Shown in pieces: positions 47,720 to 60,859 of a stretch of DNA of 64,000 nucleotides. Position 1 is the stretch's first letter. Every line of letters begins with the position of its first letter. The notes beneath the pieces were generated by a model. It was not told where the DNA came from. It saw nothing but the letters and a program-made list of their open reading frames with translations, and did no database searches. The translations under genes were made by a program, and so were the position numbers. The stretch comes from Notamacropus eugenii (Eukaryota; Chordata; Mammalia; Diprotodontia; Macropodidae). The DNA lies in assembly GCF_028372415.1 (NCBI RefSeq), contig NC_092875.1:413614239-413678238 (forward strand). The letters are read 5' to 3'.

Positions 47720-47890
47720 TAGGCTCGCAGGCTCGTACATTTAGAATTGAGAGGGCTATTAAAGGTCATCAAGTCCAAGCATCTTATTTTACAGATGAGG
47801 AAACTGAAGTTTAGAGAGTTTGTCACTTGTCCAGGTTCATGCAGGTAGTAGCGATATGAGACAGAATTTAAATTGAACTGTCTCTTGTAA
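47720..47890 (+). repeat. CORE-SINE (MIR-like)
   Basis: 'aaaggtcatcaagtccaagc', 'cttattttacagatgagg', 'aaactgaagtttagagag' and 'cacttgtccaggttcatg'. Confidence 0.8.
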
Positions 47891-48059
47891 GTTGGTTCAT
47901 CAAAATGATGAAAACTTGCATGCAATATATATATATGTATATTTATGTATATGCACAAAGCTAGTTTATGTAGATCTGATGTTAGTAAAAATCCACAAAT
48001 CTTAACTTTAAAGCAGTTTGACACTTGTCTTATTTGTCAGTTTCAAATCACACTTCAGT

Positions 48060-48260
48060 AGAATTAACTTTGGGCTATACTCAGATCAGAGTTCCCAGTG
48101 CCTGTGCTTCCTCAGACTAGCTTTGGGACCTTGGGGAAATTACTCATCCTCTTAGAGTCTCAATCTGCTTATTCTGAATATAGGGATAATAATACCTAAT
48201 TGCTTCTTACCTCACATGGCTGCTGTTAGGAAAATGAAAATAACATGTCAAGCAGTTGAA
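48060..48260 (+). repeat. tRNA-like SINE
   Basis: 'gctttgggaccttggggaa', 'attactcatcctcttagag', 'gggataataatacctaatt' and 'ggctgctgttaggaaaatg'. Confidence 0.7.
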
Positions 48261-48589
48261 GCTCCCTAGAGGAAAGACATTCGATAAATTCAAGCTGTTT
48301 GTGTAATACACAAGAAAGACAAGAGGTAGATTATGTATCTTTTGAAAATGTAAATGCTTTGTGAATACTGCCAAAAAATTCTCAGGATAAAATTAACTGT
48401 TCTTGTTCAAGAAGACACTGATCCTGATGGTTCAAACCAAATGAATTCAGACTTCTGAAATTTGACCTCATCCATTAAAAAAAAATTAGGTAACTCTACA
48501 TATATGATGACAGAAAAGAAGACATTATTTTGATAACTCATCATATATCTACATGATAATGTTATTGCCTTCCCTTCAACTTGATTCAA

Positions 48590-49110
48590 CAAACATTTCT
48601 TAATTGCCTACTATGTTCTAGGCATTGTGCCAGGAATTAAATACAAAGATGAAAAGCTAGAGAAACCCAGACCTTGAGGAGTTAGAATCTAGAGGAAGCA
48701 AAGTGGAGTGGATAGAGAATACTGATCTAGCATCAAGATGACCTTCTTATCTTTACATATTGTCTCAGATGCTTACAAGTGCTATAACCTTGAGCAAATT
48801 ATTTAAACATTTTCAACTTCATCTGTAAAATGGGGTTGATAATGTAGGAGGTTCCAACTGAGGCAAATATGGAATTCTTCTCAAGTGAGGGATTTATACC
48901 ATGTATTTCCACTGTGTTGGAATCAAATGCCATATTTTATATAATATTGATATTTAATAGTGAGAATTTGAATACATGAACCCACTTCAAGAAATTCAGT
49001 ATTTTCACTAAAAAGGATCTACCTAAAATAGCACTCAACAGGATAGCTGTGAGGATCAACTATAATAAAATATACAAAGTGCCTTGATTACAATGACAAT
49101 CATTATTGTT
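48590..49110 (+). repeat. Interspersed repeat and interrupted SINE
   Basis: 48590-48680 is the 'ctatgttctaggcattgtgcc' type repeat. 48690-48842 is the front of a SINE ('ttgagcaaattatttaaac', 'catctgtaaaatggggttg'). About 190 bp of unassigned DNA follow. Its tail 'gatagctgtgaggatcaac' then resumes at about 49038-49110. Confidence 0.55.
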
Positions 49111-49799
49111 TAAGCGAAAGGGAAAAAAAGCCTAGTATAATCAATAGAAACCTTAACTATAATCTAAGGCACTCAGGTATTAGGCTTTCCATGCTACGTG
49201 AGACAAAACATCAATCCATATAGTTCATTATAAACATGTCCATCTGCAAAATGTATATATGATAGGATCATCTTTATTCTTGTTTTTAGAATATTAAGAT
49301 AGTAAACTTTCACAAATCATTTTGAACAAAAATGTCATGTGTATTTAATGGTATTGCGTAAGAACTAACCTACATATTTTGACAGGCTCATCCTTATGAT
49401 TGGCCACAAGGTAATGATTTTTTTTTTTTGGTCATAGCATTTCTCAAAGATAGTCTAAAGAATCAGAGAAGTTGTGACTTGCATTGATGAAAGTTGCATT
49501 TGTCCTGATGAAATCACAATTTCTTGGAACATTGAAGTATGTTTTAATCTAGAATTTTTATCACTTTCTGTTCACATTCCTTTGTTTCAGCAGTTATATT
49601 TTAATTTATTGACATAGAAGATTGTTCAATGTTAGTTAAGAAGTAATATTTCCGATTAGGCTGAAAACCACATCAAGTGTCCTTCAAAGTGCTCCCTGTT
49701 TACTCAAAATTTGTCAATTTATTGGATTCTATTTGTAATTCATGCACTGTCCAATTTCACACAGTGTACTTCAAAAAGATAAATTGACTTTCTCCTCAT

Positions 49800-49965
49800 T
49801 AGCCTGAGAGACCACATAATATAAGGGAAAGTGCCTTGTAAATGAAGTTTGAAGATATGGGTTCTAGTATCAATTCTTTCCCTTTCTAGCTATTTTATCT
49901 TAGGAAAATAACTTGGTCTCTGTTTTCTTGTCTGTAAAATGGAATTAACAATACTTAGGTGACCA
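49800..49965 (+). repeat. tRNA-like SINE
   Basis: 'ggttctagtatcaattc', 'ttctagctattttatct' and 'gttttcttgtctgtaaaat' in the usual order. Confidence 0.65.
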
Positions 49966-50544
49966 ACTCACATTCCTAATGAAGTAGTGAATAGGAAAGC
50001 CTCTCATCAACTCTAATTTGGACTACATGGTAATAAACACTCCACAACCTTTGGGAAAAATGATTTAAAATTTTATCCAAGTTTAGGAAATTATGAAAAT
50101 TCAACATAATGGTATATATTATAGTTTGGATTAGATATGTCACCTTTGGTAGAATTTTGGCTACTTCTCTAGAAACTGAGATTATTAAAATGATATTTAT
50201 GGAGTCTGGAGAGACCTAGAGAGAAATAATTAAATATAAGGAAAAGATCCAGTAGGAGCTTGTAACTAAGGACTAAAGTTTTCTTAAATAAGTAGCTCAG
50301 TGACTGAAGTACAAATATTAGAGAGGATATATCGATTCTATTTAATTCAATATATTTTTGACGACATACTTCGTCCAAGACATGATAAGGGATACGAATA
50401 TAAATAAGAAATGGTTCATGATGTTATAAATCTTACAATCTGTTAAGGAGTCTGTAACCCAATTTTGAGAAACCATGTCTCTTGATTCTTTTGACTCAAC
50501 TAATCATGAAAACTAAAATTTATTGGGGAAGAAGTATTTTATTT

Positions 50545-50786
50545 GGCAAGTAGGTGGTGTAGTGGATAAAACACTACTCCTAGAGTCAGGAAGACCTGAG
50601 TTCAAATATGGCCTCAGAGACTTGCTAGCTGTTTGACCCTGGGCAAGTCATTTAACACTGTTTGCCTTGGTTTCCTCATCTGTAAAATGAGCTGGAGAAG
50701 GAAATAGCAAACCACTCCAATATCTTTGCTAAGAAAACCCCAACTAGGGTCATGAAGAGTTGGACATGACTGAAGAATAGCAACAG
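50545..50786 (+). repeat. Full-length tRNA-like marsupial SINE
   Basis: 'ggtggtgtagtggataaaac', 'gaagacctgagttcaaatat', 'ctgtttgaccctgggcaagt', 'gagctggagaaggaaatagc' and 'gaagagttggacatgactg' make a complete copy. It resembles the Mar1/WSINE group. The same SINE occurs at 61795-62050 (+) and 56868-57115 (-). Confidence 0.88.
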
Positions 50787-51279
50787 TTTATTTTTTTGTT
50801 TGGAATTCAAAGTGATCTGATCGAAGGTCTGAAATACACAATAGGTAACTAATAATTTGGGCTTTAGACACATGTTCACCAGGATAAGCTTCTCACAATT
50901 CTTGACTAATTTAATGCATCTCCAATTTCATTGACATGTATTTTTCAATGAGTGATGTAACTTAGACCCACCCATTCCCTATTATTCTGTTCAACTCTTG
51001 TCTCCACCTTCTAATAAATCCCCAATAGAGGGTTTACCTAACCTGCTGATAATCTTCCTTAAGATCTCTTGATATATTTTGTATAGCAATGAGATATTTT
51101 TTGTCAAAGAGCCCCTGTTCTCACCTTACATTCTTTTCTGATTAAAACATTTCGCTAATAGCATCCTTTATACCACTTATCTTGTGTAATCCTCCACTGG
51201 TAATGTGTTACAATTTGCTAATGATTAAAGAATTACATAATGCAGAATTATTTTTGTCTATAGAATCTAAAGTGATATG

Positions 51280-51440
51280 CCCTTTTAGGATTTAGATATG
51301 AAAAGAAACTTAAGAGATCATCTGGTTAAATGGCATTATTTTACAGACATAGAGAGAAGCTAGAGACAAAGAGGTTAAGTAATTTGTCTATTATCCCAGA
51401 GTTCTTTAATGGATTCCTGACTCAAATCCTTATATTTCTG
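51280..51440 (+). repeat. CORE-SINE (MIR-like)
   Basis: 'agagatcatctggttaaatg', 'attttacagacatagagag' and 'gaggttaagtaatttgtc', then 'ggattcctgactcaaatcc'. Confidence 0.65.
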
Positions 51441-53349
51441 TATTATATGATTATATGATCATGTTTTGGACCATTATTAATTTTCCATGACACTGGAATA
51501 TCTTGCCTGACTTGTCTTTGAAATAGGTACCCTTCTTTGAAGTGGGTATCATATTATTTACAGGATGAACTTCTCAAAATAACTCCATAAGCATATTGCT
51601 CGTATCTGAATTTCCGTAAGTAGAAATTTTATTACTTGACTAAAGTATTTGAACACCATTAAAATTCAAATTCCTTTAAGATGAATGTTATAAGTTATTA
51701 TCAGTCACTTGTTTTAGGGTAAATTAGGAGTCAGAGAAAGCATAAGAATGGAAAGTGCTTAAGAAGCACCAATGAGTACCGTTGAGGAGAAAAAGACAAA
51801 GTAACTACTTCATAATTTTTTCAGTGACTGACTGGCCATATGTAAAGAAAAACAACACAAAATTATAGCACATTACAGTACAATAATGTTTCAAGAGGTA
51901 TTGACTTATGAATCATGTGATTTTTTTTTTTTTTGTAAAAGACATAGGCGTAAGGAGATTTCTATGCGTCTATGACTTATGACAGGAAGAGAACATTCTG
52001 TAACCCTTGTAGATGTCTTTTGGCATAACAAAAATAAAACAAAAATCAAAAAGCTGGAAGAGAGCTTTTGATAGGGTGGAGAACTAATAATCTTATTAAG
52101 AGAAAAATACAATATATTTTCGCACAAAGTTATTTCTAAATCTTGATATTAGTGAAAATACTAATGGTCCATTTTTAATTTTTCTATTGGTTCCTCCAGA
52201 TGTATTTACTTTTGTAAAATGAATGTAAGTCAGTTGTGGTCTTCATGGATGTGAGCAAATGGAGAAATTAACTTATTTGATTTGGAATTTAGGAAGTGGG
52301 AAATACTGACTTACTGGTCTGTAGGTGTATATATCTATGTAATATATCATATATACACACATATACACATAATTGTATATATGTACACACATATTTATAT
52401 AGATAAAACCCACTGTATACAAACTTTTTAACAACTAGTTATCTTTTTAACTTTGCGAATTATGTATGTGTTTGAAAATTTTAATAGCTTTTGCTTCTTT
52501 GAGGCTGAAAAAAGAAATGATTGTTGAGAGACATCAAACTGATTGTTTTTCTATGAGAGCTTTTGGGGATTAGAGTACAGTTGCTGTATCTCTTCTCATA
52601 ACCTCTCCAGAAAGTTGCAAGAGTTTCATTGCTTTGGGGGAGTTAATTTTGTCTTTAGTGGAGTAAACTGAAAAGGGTAACTCTGTTCCTAATGGCAAGG
52701 AAATGGAGAATGACATGGCCTTCAAATATGGGATTGTTTAATGTTTTTTTCCATTTGGTTTGGAAAATTATCTTACCTGGTTTGCATTACCATTCAAGAT
52801 TATAATTCTGTTTCACAGCAAAGAAGAAATCCATAGACTATCTCCACAGATATAATTAAGGAGAGGTCTACATTCTCAGAGACAAGAGTTAAAAAAAAAC
52901 AACCCCCAAACTGCAAGCTATTCAAGATATGCTTTCCTAACCCTCACTTCCATTCAAAAATTTCAGTGTTAAACCCTGTTAGCAGCAAAACAGTAACAGG
53001 AAACCACTGATAAAGAATGGGACCAAATTATAAGTTGTTATATAAAGTTAATGGAAGGGATATACTTGATCCTGACATAAGTAATTTTTAATGTACTTAT
53101 GATAGCTATTAATGATAAGTGAGATTACAATTTTGAAAAAAAAGAGAAAGATTTGGTACATGGCTAAATTTTATTTTAAATCCCTTCAACTCTAGACCTC
53201 GAGGCCCATGAAATGTGATATGCATAGCTCGTAGAAGCATATTTTCTGAAAGTGTTGCATTTTTGTGTCCTTGGGAAAAGTTTGTTAAAGGTGTGTGACA
53301 TTTACATTATAGATTTTTTCCCCTTCAGTTTGCTTACAGACATGCAATT

Positions 53350-53905
53350 ATTAAACATGCATTTAGTAAATATTACTATATGCCAGGCATTATACAAGGC
53401 CTGGGAATGTAAAGTAAAAAATGAAACGGTCCCTCTCCTCAAAGAAGTGATATTTTACTGGGTGGAAGGAAACATTTATAAAGATAAATACATTTATATG
53501 TGTACATGCATAAATGTATGTATGTATACACATACACACATATACGTGAGCATATATATGTATATATATGTGTGTGTGTGTATATGTATATATATATATA
53601 CATAATGCAAAGTAACTTGGAGGGGTGGTGGGAGCAATAACAACTTGGGAGGTGTGGATCAGAAAAGGTGTAATGTGGGAGGTAGCATTTGAACTGAGCC
53701 TTGAAGGATGCTATGAATTTCAAAAGGTGACAGGGAGGAGGGAGGATATTCTATGCCTGAGGGACAGCCTGTGCTAAGGCATGTGGGTGGCAGGAGATGA
53801 AATGTCATATTTGGGGAACATTAAATAATTTAGTTGAGTTGAAGTATAGAGTATTGAGAAGGACAAAAAAAATCTGGAAAGATTGGCTACATTCAGATCG
53901 TGAAG
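53350..53905 (+). repeat. Interspersed repeat interrupted by TA/TG microsatellite
   Basis: 53350-53470 starts like the 'tactatatgccaggcattat' repeats. 53490-53603 is a TATG/TACA/TG simple repeat. 53620-53800 continues with 'gaactgagccttgaaggatg' and 'gggacagcctgtgctaagg', blocks I know from a long mammalian interspersed repeat but cannot name. Confidence 0.55.
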
Positions 53906-55429
53906 ATCTTCAAATACATAATCCATTTCATTTTAGAAGTTTGTTATGTTTTTAATGAACTTAAACCTGTGTCTCTCCCATGGGGATAGAGTTGTCTGAG
54001 GTTTTTCTGTAAATTTGTATTGACTAGCTATGTCCAGCAGCATCTGCAATTTCCTGTGTGAAAACCTAGAAAAAAAAAGCCTTTTGTATGTAAATTAAAT
54101 CAAATCTGAATTAATTTGTTGACACATGGAATCTATATTGTTCTTTATATATCTCGCTTCTTTTCTTCTCTTTTTCCTCTCTCTCCTTTTATTCCTTCTT
54201 TCTCTCCTCCTTTCCTGCCTTCCCCCATTCCTTCTTTTATTCTCATTATCAAGCTGATGGAGAGTCTCTTAGGTACTAACATATAACATTGGTGGGTGGA
54301 GGAGGCTGGGGTGAGAAAAAGGAAAAAAAAGCTCTTAACCTACTTTGGCATCTTTAATTTTTAACTTTATCATACTTGTTAATTGCCTGGATGTCCTTTA
54401 ACCATCTATTTCCATGATTCTTTCCCAGAGGCTTGGTTTAATTTTAAAAGTGCAGTGTATTCAGCCCTAATTATTGGAGAGCTCATTGTAGGCAAATAAC
54501 AAGAGAGAGCAATGACCACAAGGCATACTTGAATCAATGTCCTGGATACCACAAGGACTCTGCTGGAAGCACTGTGGGATATATAGAAGTAGGAAATTAA
54601 ACTATATAGGGTGATGAATAAAAGTCAGTGACGTTTGAAAAGGATTTTCTTTGCTGGAACAAGGATTTTACTGAACCGAAGAAGACTTCATTTCTTTTTC
54701 ATTTTTCAGATCTGGGTTCCTGTAACTTTGCATTTCAGTGTCTCTTGTCAAGAATCTCAACATGCTTGCGATTTAACTATACTTGCATTTGTCAGACTCA
54801 CACAGATTCAAATACCTGTCACAAATCAGTACCTAGACAAAAGGCACTTGTAAAAAAAAAAAAAGGCACCAGAAGGTGGTTATGTTAACGTTTCTTCAGT
54901 TAGCATCAGGTTTTAGGGTGTTACCATATTCTACAAAAATATGCCATCCTTTTTGCCTAAAAATCATTGCCATCTGTTTGCACTGAAAAACAGCCTACTC
55001 AGCTGTTAAAACTTTTGCAATAGTCTGATCGGATTTTTTACCAATGAAGCCTGTCATCTCATATTCTTACCAATGTCACAGCCAGTCTTCTCATAAGTAG
55101 TGTGGGCAAGACTGCTGGTCAATGCTGCTGTGTTCAGCCACACAGAAGAATGACAACACTGTCAGAGCCTTCTGCAAATCCAATGATCATGCAGGTTATG
55201 TTTCAATGTCATGAAGTATCTTGCTACACTAGAGTCTAGCACACTAATTTGTCCCCTTTGGTGTGCTAATTCATTACTCCTAAAGAGGTATAAATACATT
55301 TTGTTATTTTAAGGATTCTGATTAGAAGATGATTATTCCAATGGCTGTGAATTGCATCCTACTGATCAAAAAACAAATACAGAGCCAAACTCAGAAAAAG
55401 TTGCCTGAACTTATTTCCTCTACTTCCTT

Positions 55430-56160
55430 AGTTCCTCTTAACTTCTTAATCCCTTGAAGTCTGACTTCAGGTACTACCACTTGATTGAAACTGGTTTGTC
55501 CAGCTTTTTAAATGATGTAAAACTCAGGGTTATCTTGGATTCTTCTCCCTTTCTCTTTCTGTTTTTCCTATCAGTTTCTTAGTTTTGTCATTTCTATCTT
55601 CACGAGTCTTCTCAAATATGACTCCTCATTGTATACACTGCTGCTGCTCTAATTCAGACCCTCACCAACTCTGGTCTAACTTTAGCAATGGTCTCCAAAT
55701 TGAACTTAGAATCTGTTCCAATCCATTCTCCATGTAACTGCTAAAATAATTTCCCTAATGTACAGTTCTGACCATATCACTATTTTGGTCAAATGTCTTC
55801 AGCCATTCCCTATGAAATCTCAGATAAAATACAAACTGAGACTGTTACTTAAAGCCTTCAAGAGTCTGACCCTAATCTACCTTTTCAGGTATTATTCATA
55901 TTATTCCTGTTTCATATTATATTCATAGTATTCCTGTTCATGTGTGCTATGTTTCAGACAAACTGATCTGTTAGCTTAATTCAGAAACCCCAAAGCATCT
56001 CTGTGACTTTGCACAGGCTGTCTGTCCCACATATCTGGAAATATATCTATCTTCCTTCAAGGCTCCAATAAACTTCCCCTTCCTTCACAAGGCCTTTCCT
56101 AATTTCCCCTAGTTGTTAGTGATCTCTCCTTCTGTAAAATTCCTTATAATTCTTAGGATT
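55430..56160 (+). mobile_element. L2 LINE 3' part
   Basis: 'cattccctatgaaatctcag', 'aaagccttcaagagtctgac', 'gactttgcacaggctgtct' and 'cacaaggcctttcctaatt' follow the order of the L2 3' end. No open frame survives. Confidence 0.65.
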
Positions 56161-56450
56161 CTAAAATCCTACCTAGATAGGTTTAGAGAGAATTTAAAGG
56201 TCACCTAATCTTGTTTTATGGAGGAGAAAACTCAGACACAGAATAATTAAGTGACTTGACAGTAGACTTGACATAAGTTCCTTGAGGACAGAAATTGCAT
56301 CATTTTTGTCTGTGTGTCACTAAAACCTGCCACAGAGTAGACAATGAATACATGTTGAATTGAATTGTCCAGAGTCCTACAGTTAGAAAATAATAGAACA
56401 GGATTCAAATTTCATTTCTCTGATCTCAAATCCAGCAATATCTTCACTGC
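56160..56450 (+). repeat. CORE-SINE with nested L2 3' end
   Basis: SINE blocks at 56185-56264 ('tttaaaggtcacctaatc', 'aattaagtgacttgaca') resume at 56369 ('ccagagtcctacagttag'). Between them lies 'tccttgaggacagaaattgc .. acagagtagacaatgaatac', the typical last ~100 bp of L2. Confidence 0.55.
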
Positions 56451-56867
56451 AGTACGCTCAGTGCCTTGATTTCCTTAGACGTGTTTATTTGAAACACTCC
56501 TCGTAGAAGGTGAAGGTCCTTGATGGTAGAACCATTTCCACTTTATATTTGTATCTGTCAACCTAGAGTATTGATAATTGTACATGGCTAGTAGTGACTG
56601 ATTGGATTGAATTGAATCTGTAGAATTTTGAGACTAATGGACTCAGATATCCTAATGTGTGAAATTATTCTTACTCATAAGCAGTTTATAAAACTGATAT
56701 AAGAAACAACAAAAAGATTCATTGATTAATATTATTTTTAGCTTAATATAACTAAAGGGACATATTTGGGTTAAATCTACTTCTCAAATATAATTACTTT
56801 GTTCCTTCTGTGTAATTTTCTTTATGCTATGAACTATAGCCAGGTTCAGTTAATAGTCCACATTTTT

Positions 56868-57115
56868 GTGGTTGAGTTGTTTCACTTGTGTCCAAATCTT
56901 TTTGACCCTATTAGGGATTTTCTTGGTGAAGTTACTGGACTGGTTTGCCATTTCTTTCTCCAGCTGATTTTACAGATGAGGAAACTGAGGCAAATGGGGT
57001 TAAGTGACTTGCCCAGGGTCACACAGTAAATTTCTGAAGCCAGATTTAAATTTAGGCAGATGAATTTTCCCAACTCTAGGCTGGGCAATCTATTCACTGT
57101 GACACTAGTACATAG
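56868..57115 (-). repeat. Full-length tRNA-like marsupial SINE
   Basis: The reverse complement of the SINE at 50545-50786: 'cttgtgtccaaatctttttg', 'actggactggtttgccattt' and 'aaactgaggcaaatggggtt', ending at 'ctaggctgggcaatctattc'. Confidence 0.85.
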
Positions 57116-57299
57116 CCTTGATCAAATCGAAGTTTATATGAAGGAGTTATGGACTATGAAAAAATCAGAGAAAATGATTTTCAAGGTTTGACTTCAGATG
57201 TTGTGGAAGGCAAAAAAAAAAAAAGTTCCCCATATGACAATGTTATATTACCTATTGGGTTGCTATCACTCTAAATACTGCCTATATACATACTAGCCA

Positions 57300-57525
57300 A
57301 GTTGTAGCAACTAGATTTGTGACACTTTGGAGTTACAAGCTCTCAGTAAGGAGCATCCTTTGCCAATGCAAGTTAGCATCTTCCCCACAACTTTTATACT
57401 TAGGATATTGTCTATAGTTTGTCACTTTTTCAGGGTCAAACAGCCTATAGGTATCAGATAGGAGTTGAACCAAGATCTCCTTGGCTGTCAGACCAGCTTT
57501 CAATCTGCTATACCAAGATGCTTTG
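57300..57525 (+). repeat. CORE-SINE fragment
   Basis: 'tcagggtcaaacagcctat', 'gagttgaaccaagatctcc' and 'caatctgctataccaaga'. Confidence 0.6.
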
Positions 57526-57740
57526 ACAGGACAATAATACCTCTGATATTATTAAGAAAGAAGAATAATAGAGGAGAACTGTTTGATTGAAGGGGATTAG
57601 GAGAGATTAAAATTTAGTAACATCCTTTCAAGGAGAATAAATGTATGCCATGTCTCAATATGAAAGAAAGAATGATAATAAATAATCACAGAACCAATAA
57701 TAAGCACAGCAATAATAATAACAAATATTGATAGCATTTA

Positions 57741-59075
57741 TATAGTGTTTTAAGGTTTGCAAAGCACTGCATATGTGTATGTGCATAGACATATATACAT
57801 ACACATGTGTGTATATGTATACATACACATGCATACCTAACACACACATATATAGTGTTTTAAGGTTTGCAAAGCACTGCATATGTGTATGTGCATAGAC
57901 ATATATACATACACATGTGTGTATATGTATACATACACATGCATACCTAACACACACATATATAGTGTTTTAAGGTTTGCAAAGCACTGCATATGTGTAT
58001 GTGCATAGACATATATACATACACATGTGTGTATATGTATACATACACATGCATACCTAACACACACACACATATAGTGTTTTAAGGTTTGCAAAGCACT
58101 ATATATGTGTATGTGCATAGACATATATACATACACATGTGTGTATATGTATACATACACATGCATACCTAACACACACACATATATAGTGTTTTAAGGT
58201 TTGCAAAGCACTGCATATGTGTATGTGCATAGACATATATACATACACATGTGTGTATATGTATACATACACATGCATACCTAACACACACACATATATA
58301 GTGTTTTAAGGTTTGCAAAGCACTGCATATGTGTATGTGCATAGACATATATACATACACATGTGTGTATATGTATACATACACATGCATACCTAACACA
58401 CACACATATATAGTGTTTTAAGGTTTGCAAAGCACTGCATATGTGTATGTGCATAGACATATATACATACACATGTGTGTATATGTATACATACACATGC
58501 ATACCTAACACACACACATATAGTGTTTTAAGGTTTGCAAAGCACTATATATGTGTATGTGCATAGACATATATACATACACATGTGTGTATATGTATAC
58601 ATACACATGCATACCTAACACACACACACATATAGTGTTTTAAGGTTTGCAAAGCACTATATATGTGTATGTGCATAGACATATATACATACACATGTGT
58701 GTATATGTATACATACACATGCATACCTAACACACACACATATATAGTGTTTTAAGGTTTGCAAAGCACTGCATATGTGTATGTGCATAGACATATATAC
58801 ATACACATGTGTGTATATGTATACATACACATGCATACCTAACACACACACATATATAGTGTTTTAAGGTTTGCAAAGCACTGCATATGTGTATGTGCAT
58901 AGACATATATACATACACATGTGTGTATATGTATACATACACATGCATACCTAACACACACACATATAGTGTTTTAAGGTTTGCAAAGCACTATATATGT
59001 GTATGTGCATAGACATATATACATACACATGTGTGTATATGTATACATACACATGCATACCTAACACACACACAC
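57741..59075. repeat. Minisatellite, 12 units of 110-112 bp
   Basis: Units start at 57741, 57851, 57961, 58073, 58185, 58297, 58409, 58519, 58631, 58743, 58855 and 58965. Each consists of a CORE-SINE scrap ('atagtgttttaaggtttgc', 'aaagcact'), an AT/GT-rich middle and a CA run. Copies are nearly identical. Two unit types differ at GCATATG versus ATATATG after 'aaagcact', in the order A A A B A A A B B A A B. The single-TA junction CACATATAG precedes every B unit. The first unit is continuous with a CORE-SINE start at about 57728. Long minus-strand frames across it are repeat artefacts because the unit is not a multiple of three. Confidence 0.97.
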
Positions 59076-59844
59076 TTGCATGCTGTACCAATAAGCACCT
59101 TAACATAATGGGGGGAGCTGCTGTGCAGATTCTTAGATCTGCATTCATAAAAGGAAAGCAACTTTCAAGGGGTTAACAATCACTTTTATCAAGCACATGT
59201 ATCATTCCTTTAACTAAGAACATATATGATTCACCTAGTTCAGGGGAGTCAGCACACTGAACTTCAGAGAAAGTATAGAGAAAGCGAAGATCAACAGAGA
59301 AGGCTTCCTCTGCCTGAATTCAACAGACCAGTCCAACTGTCTGACCATAATTACCAGAAAGGGAAGCACTGACATCTGAATTTTCAAAGTTGGGGGTGGG
59401 GGGGAGGAGGTTAGGGAGTAGAGTTTTTTGGGAGTGGGGGGGCTTCTTAGTGGCTTCCCAGAGCCCTCTTCTGTCCAAGCAAACACTTCCAGTCAGTAAG
59501 CCCCAAAGTAAAACCTCAGCTCAGAGTATTTATACTGTTTTTAGAGCCAGAGGGCCTCACAACCCTTGAGAACCAGTACCTCATTAACAAAGGGCTTGGG
59601 TCTTCCCACAAATCTTTCCTAATCAAACTCTTCTTAATGGGCAAGCCCATTAATGGGTGGGGAAGATCTTTGATCACATTAAAATAATTAACAATGCAAA
59701 TACATATACTGTTTCTAATTAAAGAAACTCTTGTTTCTCTACTCCTAGTAAAAACTCTTGGTTGATAAAGGCAAGATTCAGAGGTACTTGATTATACTAA
59801 AACAAAAAGAGCAAAAGATCTTATTTTGCTTGCCATTGCACATG

Positions 59845-59852
59845 CACACACA

Positions 59853-59888
<36 letters not shown>
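59845..59888. repeat. (CA)n microsatellite
   Basis: About 22 CA units with two CATA interruptions. Confidence 0.95.
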
Positions 59889-59890
<2 letters not shown>

Positions 59891-59904
59891 TTCTGTGATA
59901 CAGT

Positions 59905-60262
59905 GACTCTGGCCTCCTTTCTGTTCCTGGCACAAGATACTCCCAACTCTAGACATTTTTTCTTGTCTACCATGGCTAAAATACCCTCCTTCCTAATATC
60001 TGCTTCTTCACTTCTTTCAAATCTCAGTTAAAATCCTACCTTCTACAGGAAGACTTTCCTAATCCTCTTTAATTATAGTGCGTTCCTTCTGTTGATTATT
60101 TTCAATTTATCCTGTATGTAGCTTGTTTGTACAGTTATTTACTTATTGTCTTTCCTGTTAGATTGCAAATTCATTGAGAGTAGGGACTTTTACCTTTTTT
60201 TTTTTGTATCCTCATCACTTAGTACAACTCCTGACACAGTAAACAATAAACGTTTATTGACT
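59905..60262 (+). mobile_element. L2 LINE 3' end
   Basis: 'ctggcctcctttctgttcc', 'caggaagactttcctaatcc', 'attcattgagagtagggact' and the terminal 'aacaataaacgtttattgac'. Confidence 0.7.
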
Positions 60263-60450
60263 AACAGATTATCAGAACAACTCAGTGAGGTCGTTACTTT
60301 TATGATCCCCTTTTACAAATGAGAAAAATGAGGTGGAATCAAGTTAAGTGACTTGCTCAAGGTCATATAACTAGTATCTGAGGTAGGAATCAAACAGATA
60401 TTCTTAACTTCATGGCACACATTTTATACACTGTGCCATCTAGTTCAAAT
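60263..60450 (+). repeat. CORE-SINE fragment
   Basis: 'tcagaacaactcagtgagg', 'cttttacaaatgagaaaaatg', 'aagttaagtgacttgctcaa' and 'tgtgccatctagttc'. Confidence 0.75.
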
Positions 60451-60859
60451 AATTGTCTTAAGAATTCAAATAAAAAGTATCTTTTACCTCAATATCTAAG
60501 TATTTCAGGTAAAAGAGGGAAGTTTGTGGCCTATATAGTTGTGACTGTGTAGATGTGTGACTTCTTAAGAAATATTTATGATATACTGAGAATAAGGTAA
60601 ATTATATATATGCACACACCAACATACATACATAAACACATATATGTATATATATATATGCATGAGTGATCCTTGAATTAGGTGATGAAAGAGAACTTTA
60701 ATATGTACATTCATAAGAAAAAATAAATACCTTACAGAAACGCTTCCTTTTTTTAAAAAGGAGCTAATTGGGAATAGCATATGGAAGTTCTAGAAGGAGT
60801 TAGCTAATAGGGATAGCCAACTTGTTAAATATTTAGTAAGCAGCTGTATGTTGGGTCAG

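Noticed and set aside
53439-53723. 94-codon minus-strand frame with YIYIYTHTHIY
   Set aside because: It translates a TA/TG microsatellite and flanking repeat.
54628-54888. Two overlapping plus-strand frames near an A12 run (54853-54864)
   Set aside because: No recognisable protein and no polyadenylation signal at the expected distance; the evidence for a retrocopy is too weak.
57741-59075. Resemblance to a CRISPR array or satellite
   Set aside because: The units are contiguous and nearly identical with no unique spacers, and the setting is a vertebrate intron; it is a minisatellite.
57655-59148. Many 64-114-codon minus-strand frames with repeating MHVYVYIYTHVYVYM
   Set aside because: They are translations of the minisatellite. 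The unit is not a multiple of three and the content is CA/TA repeat.
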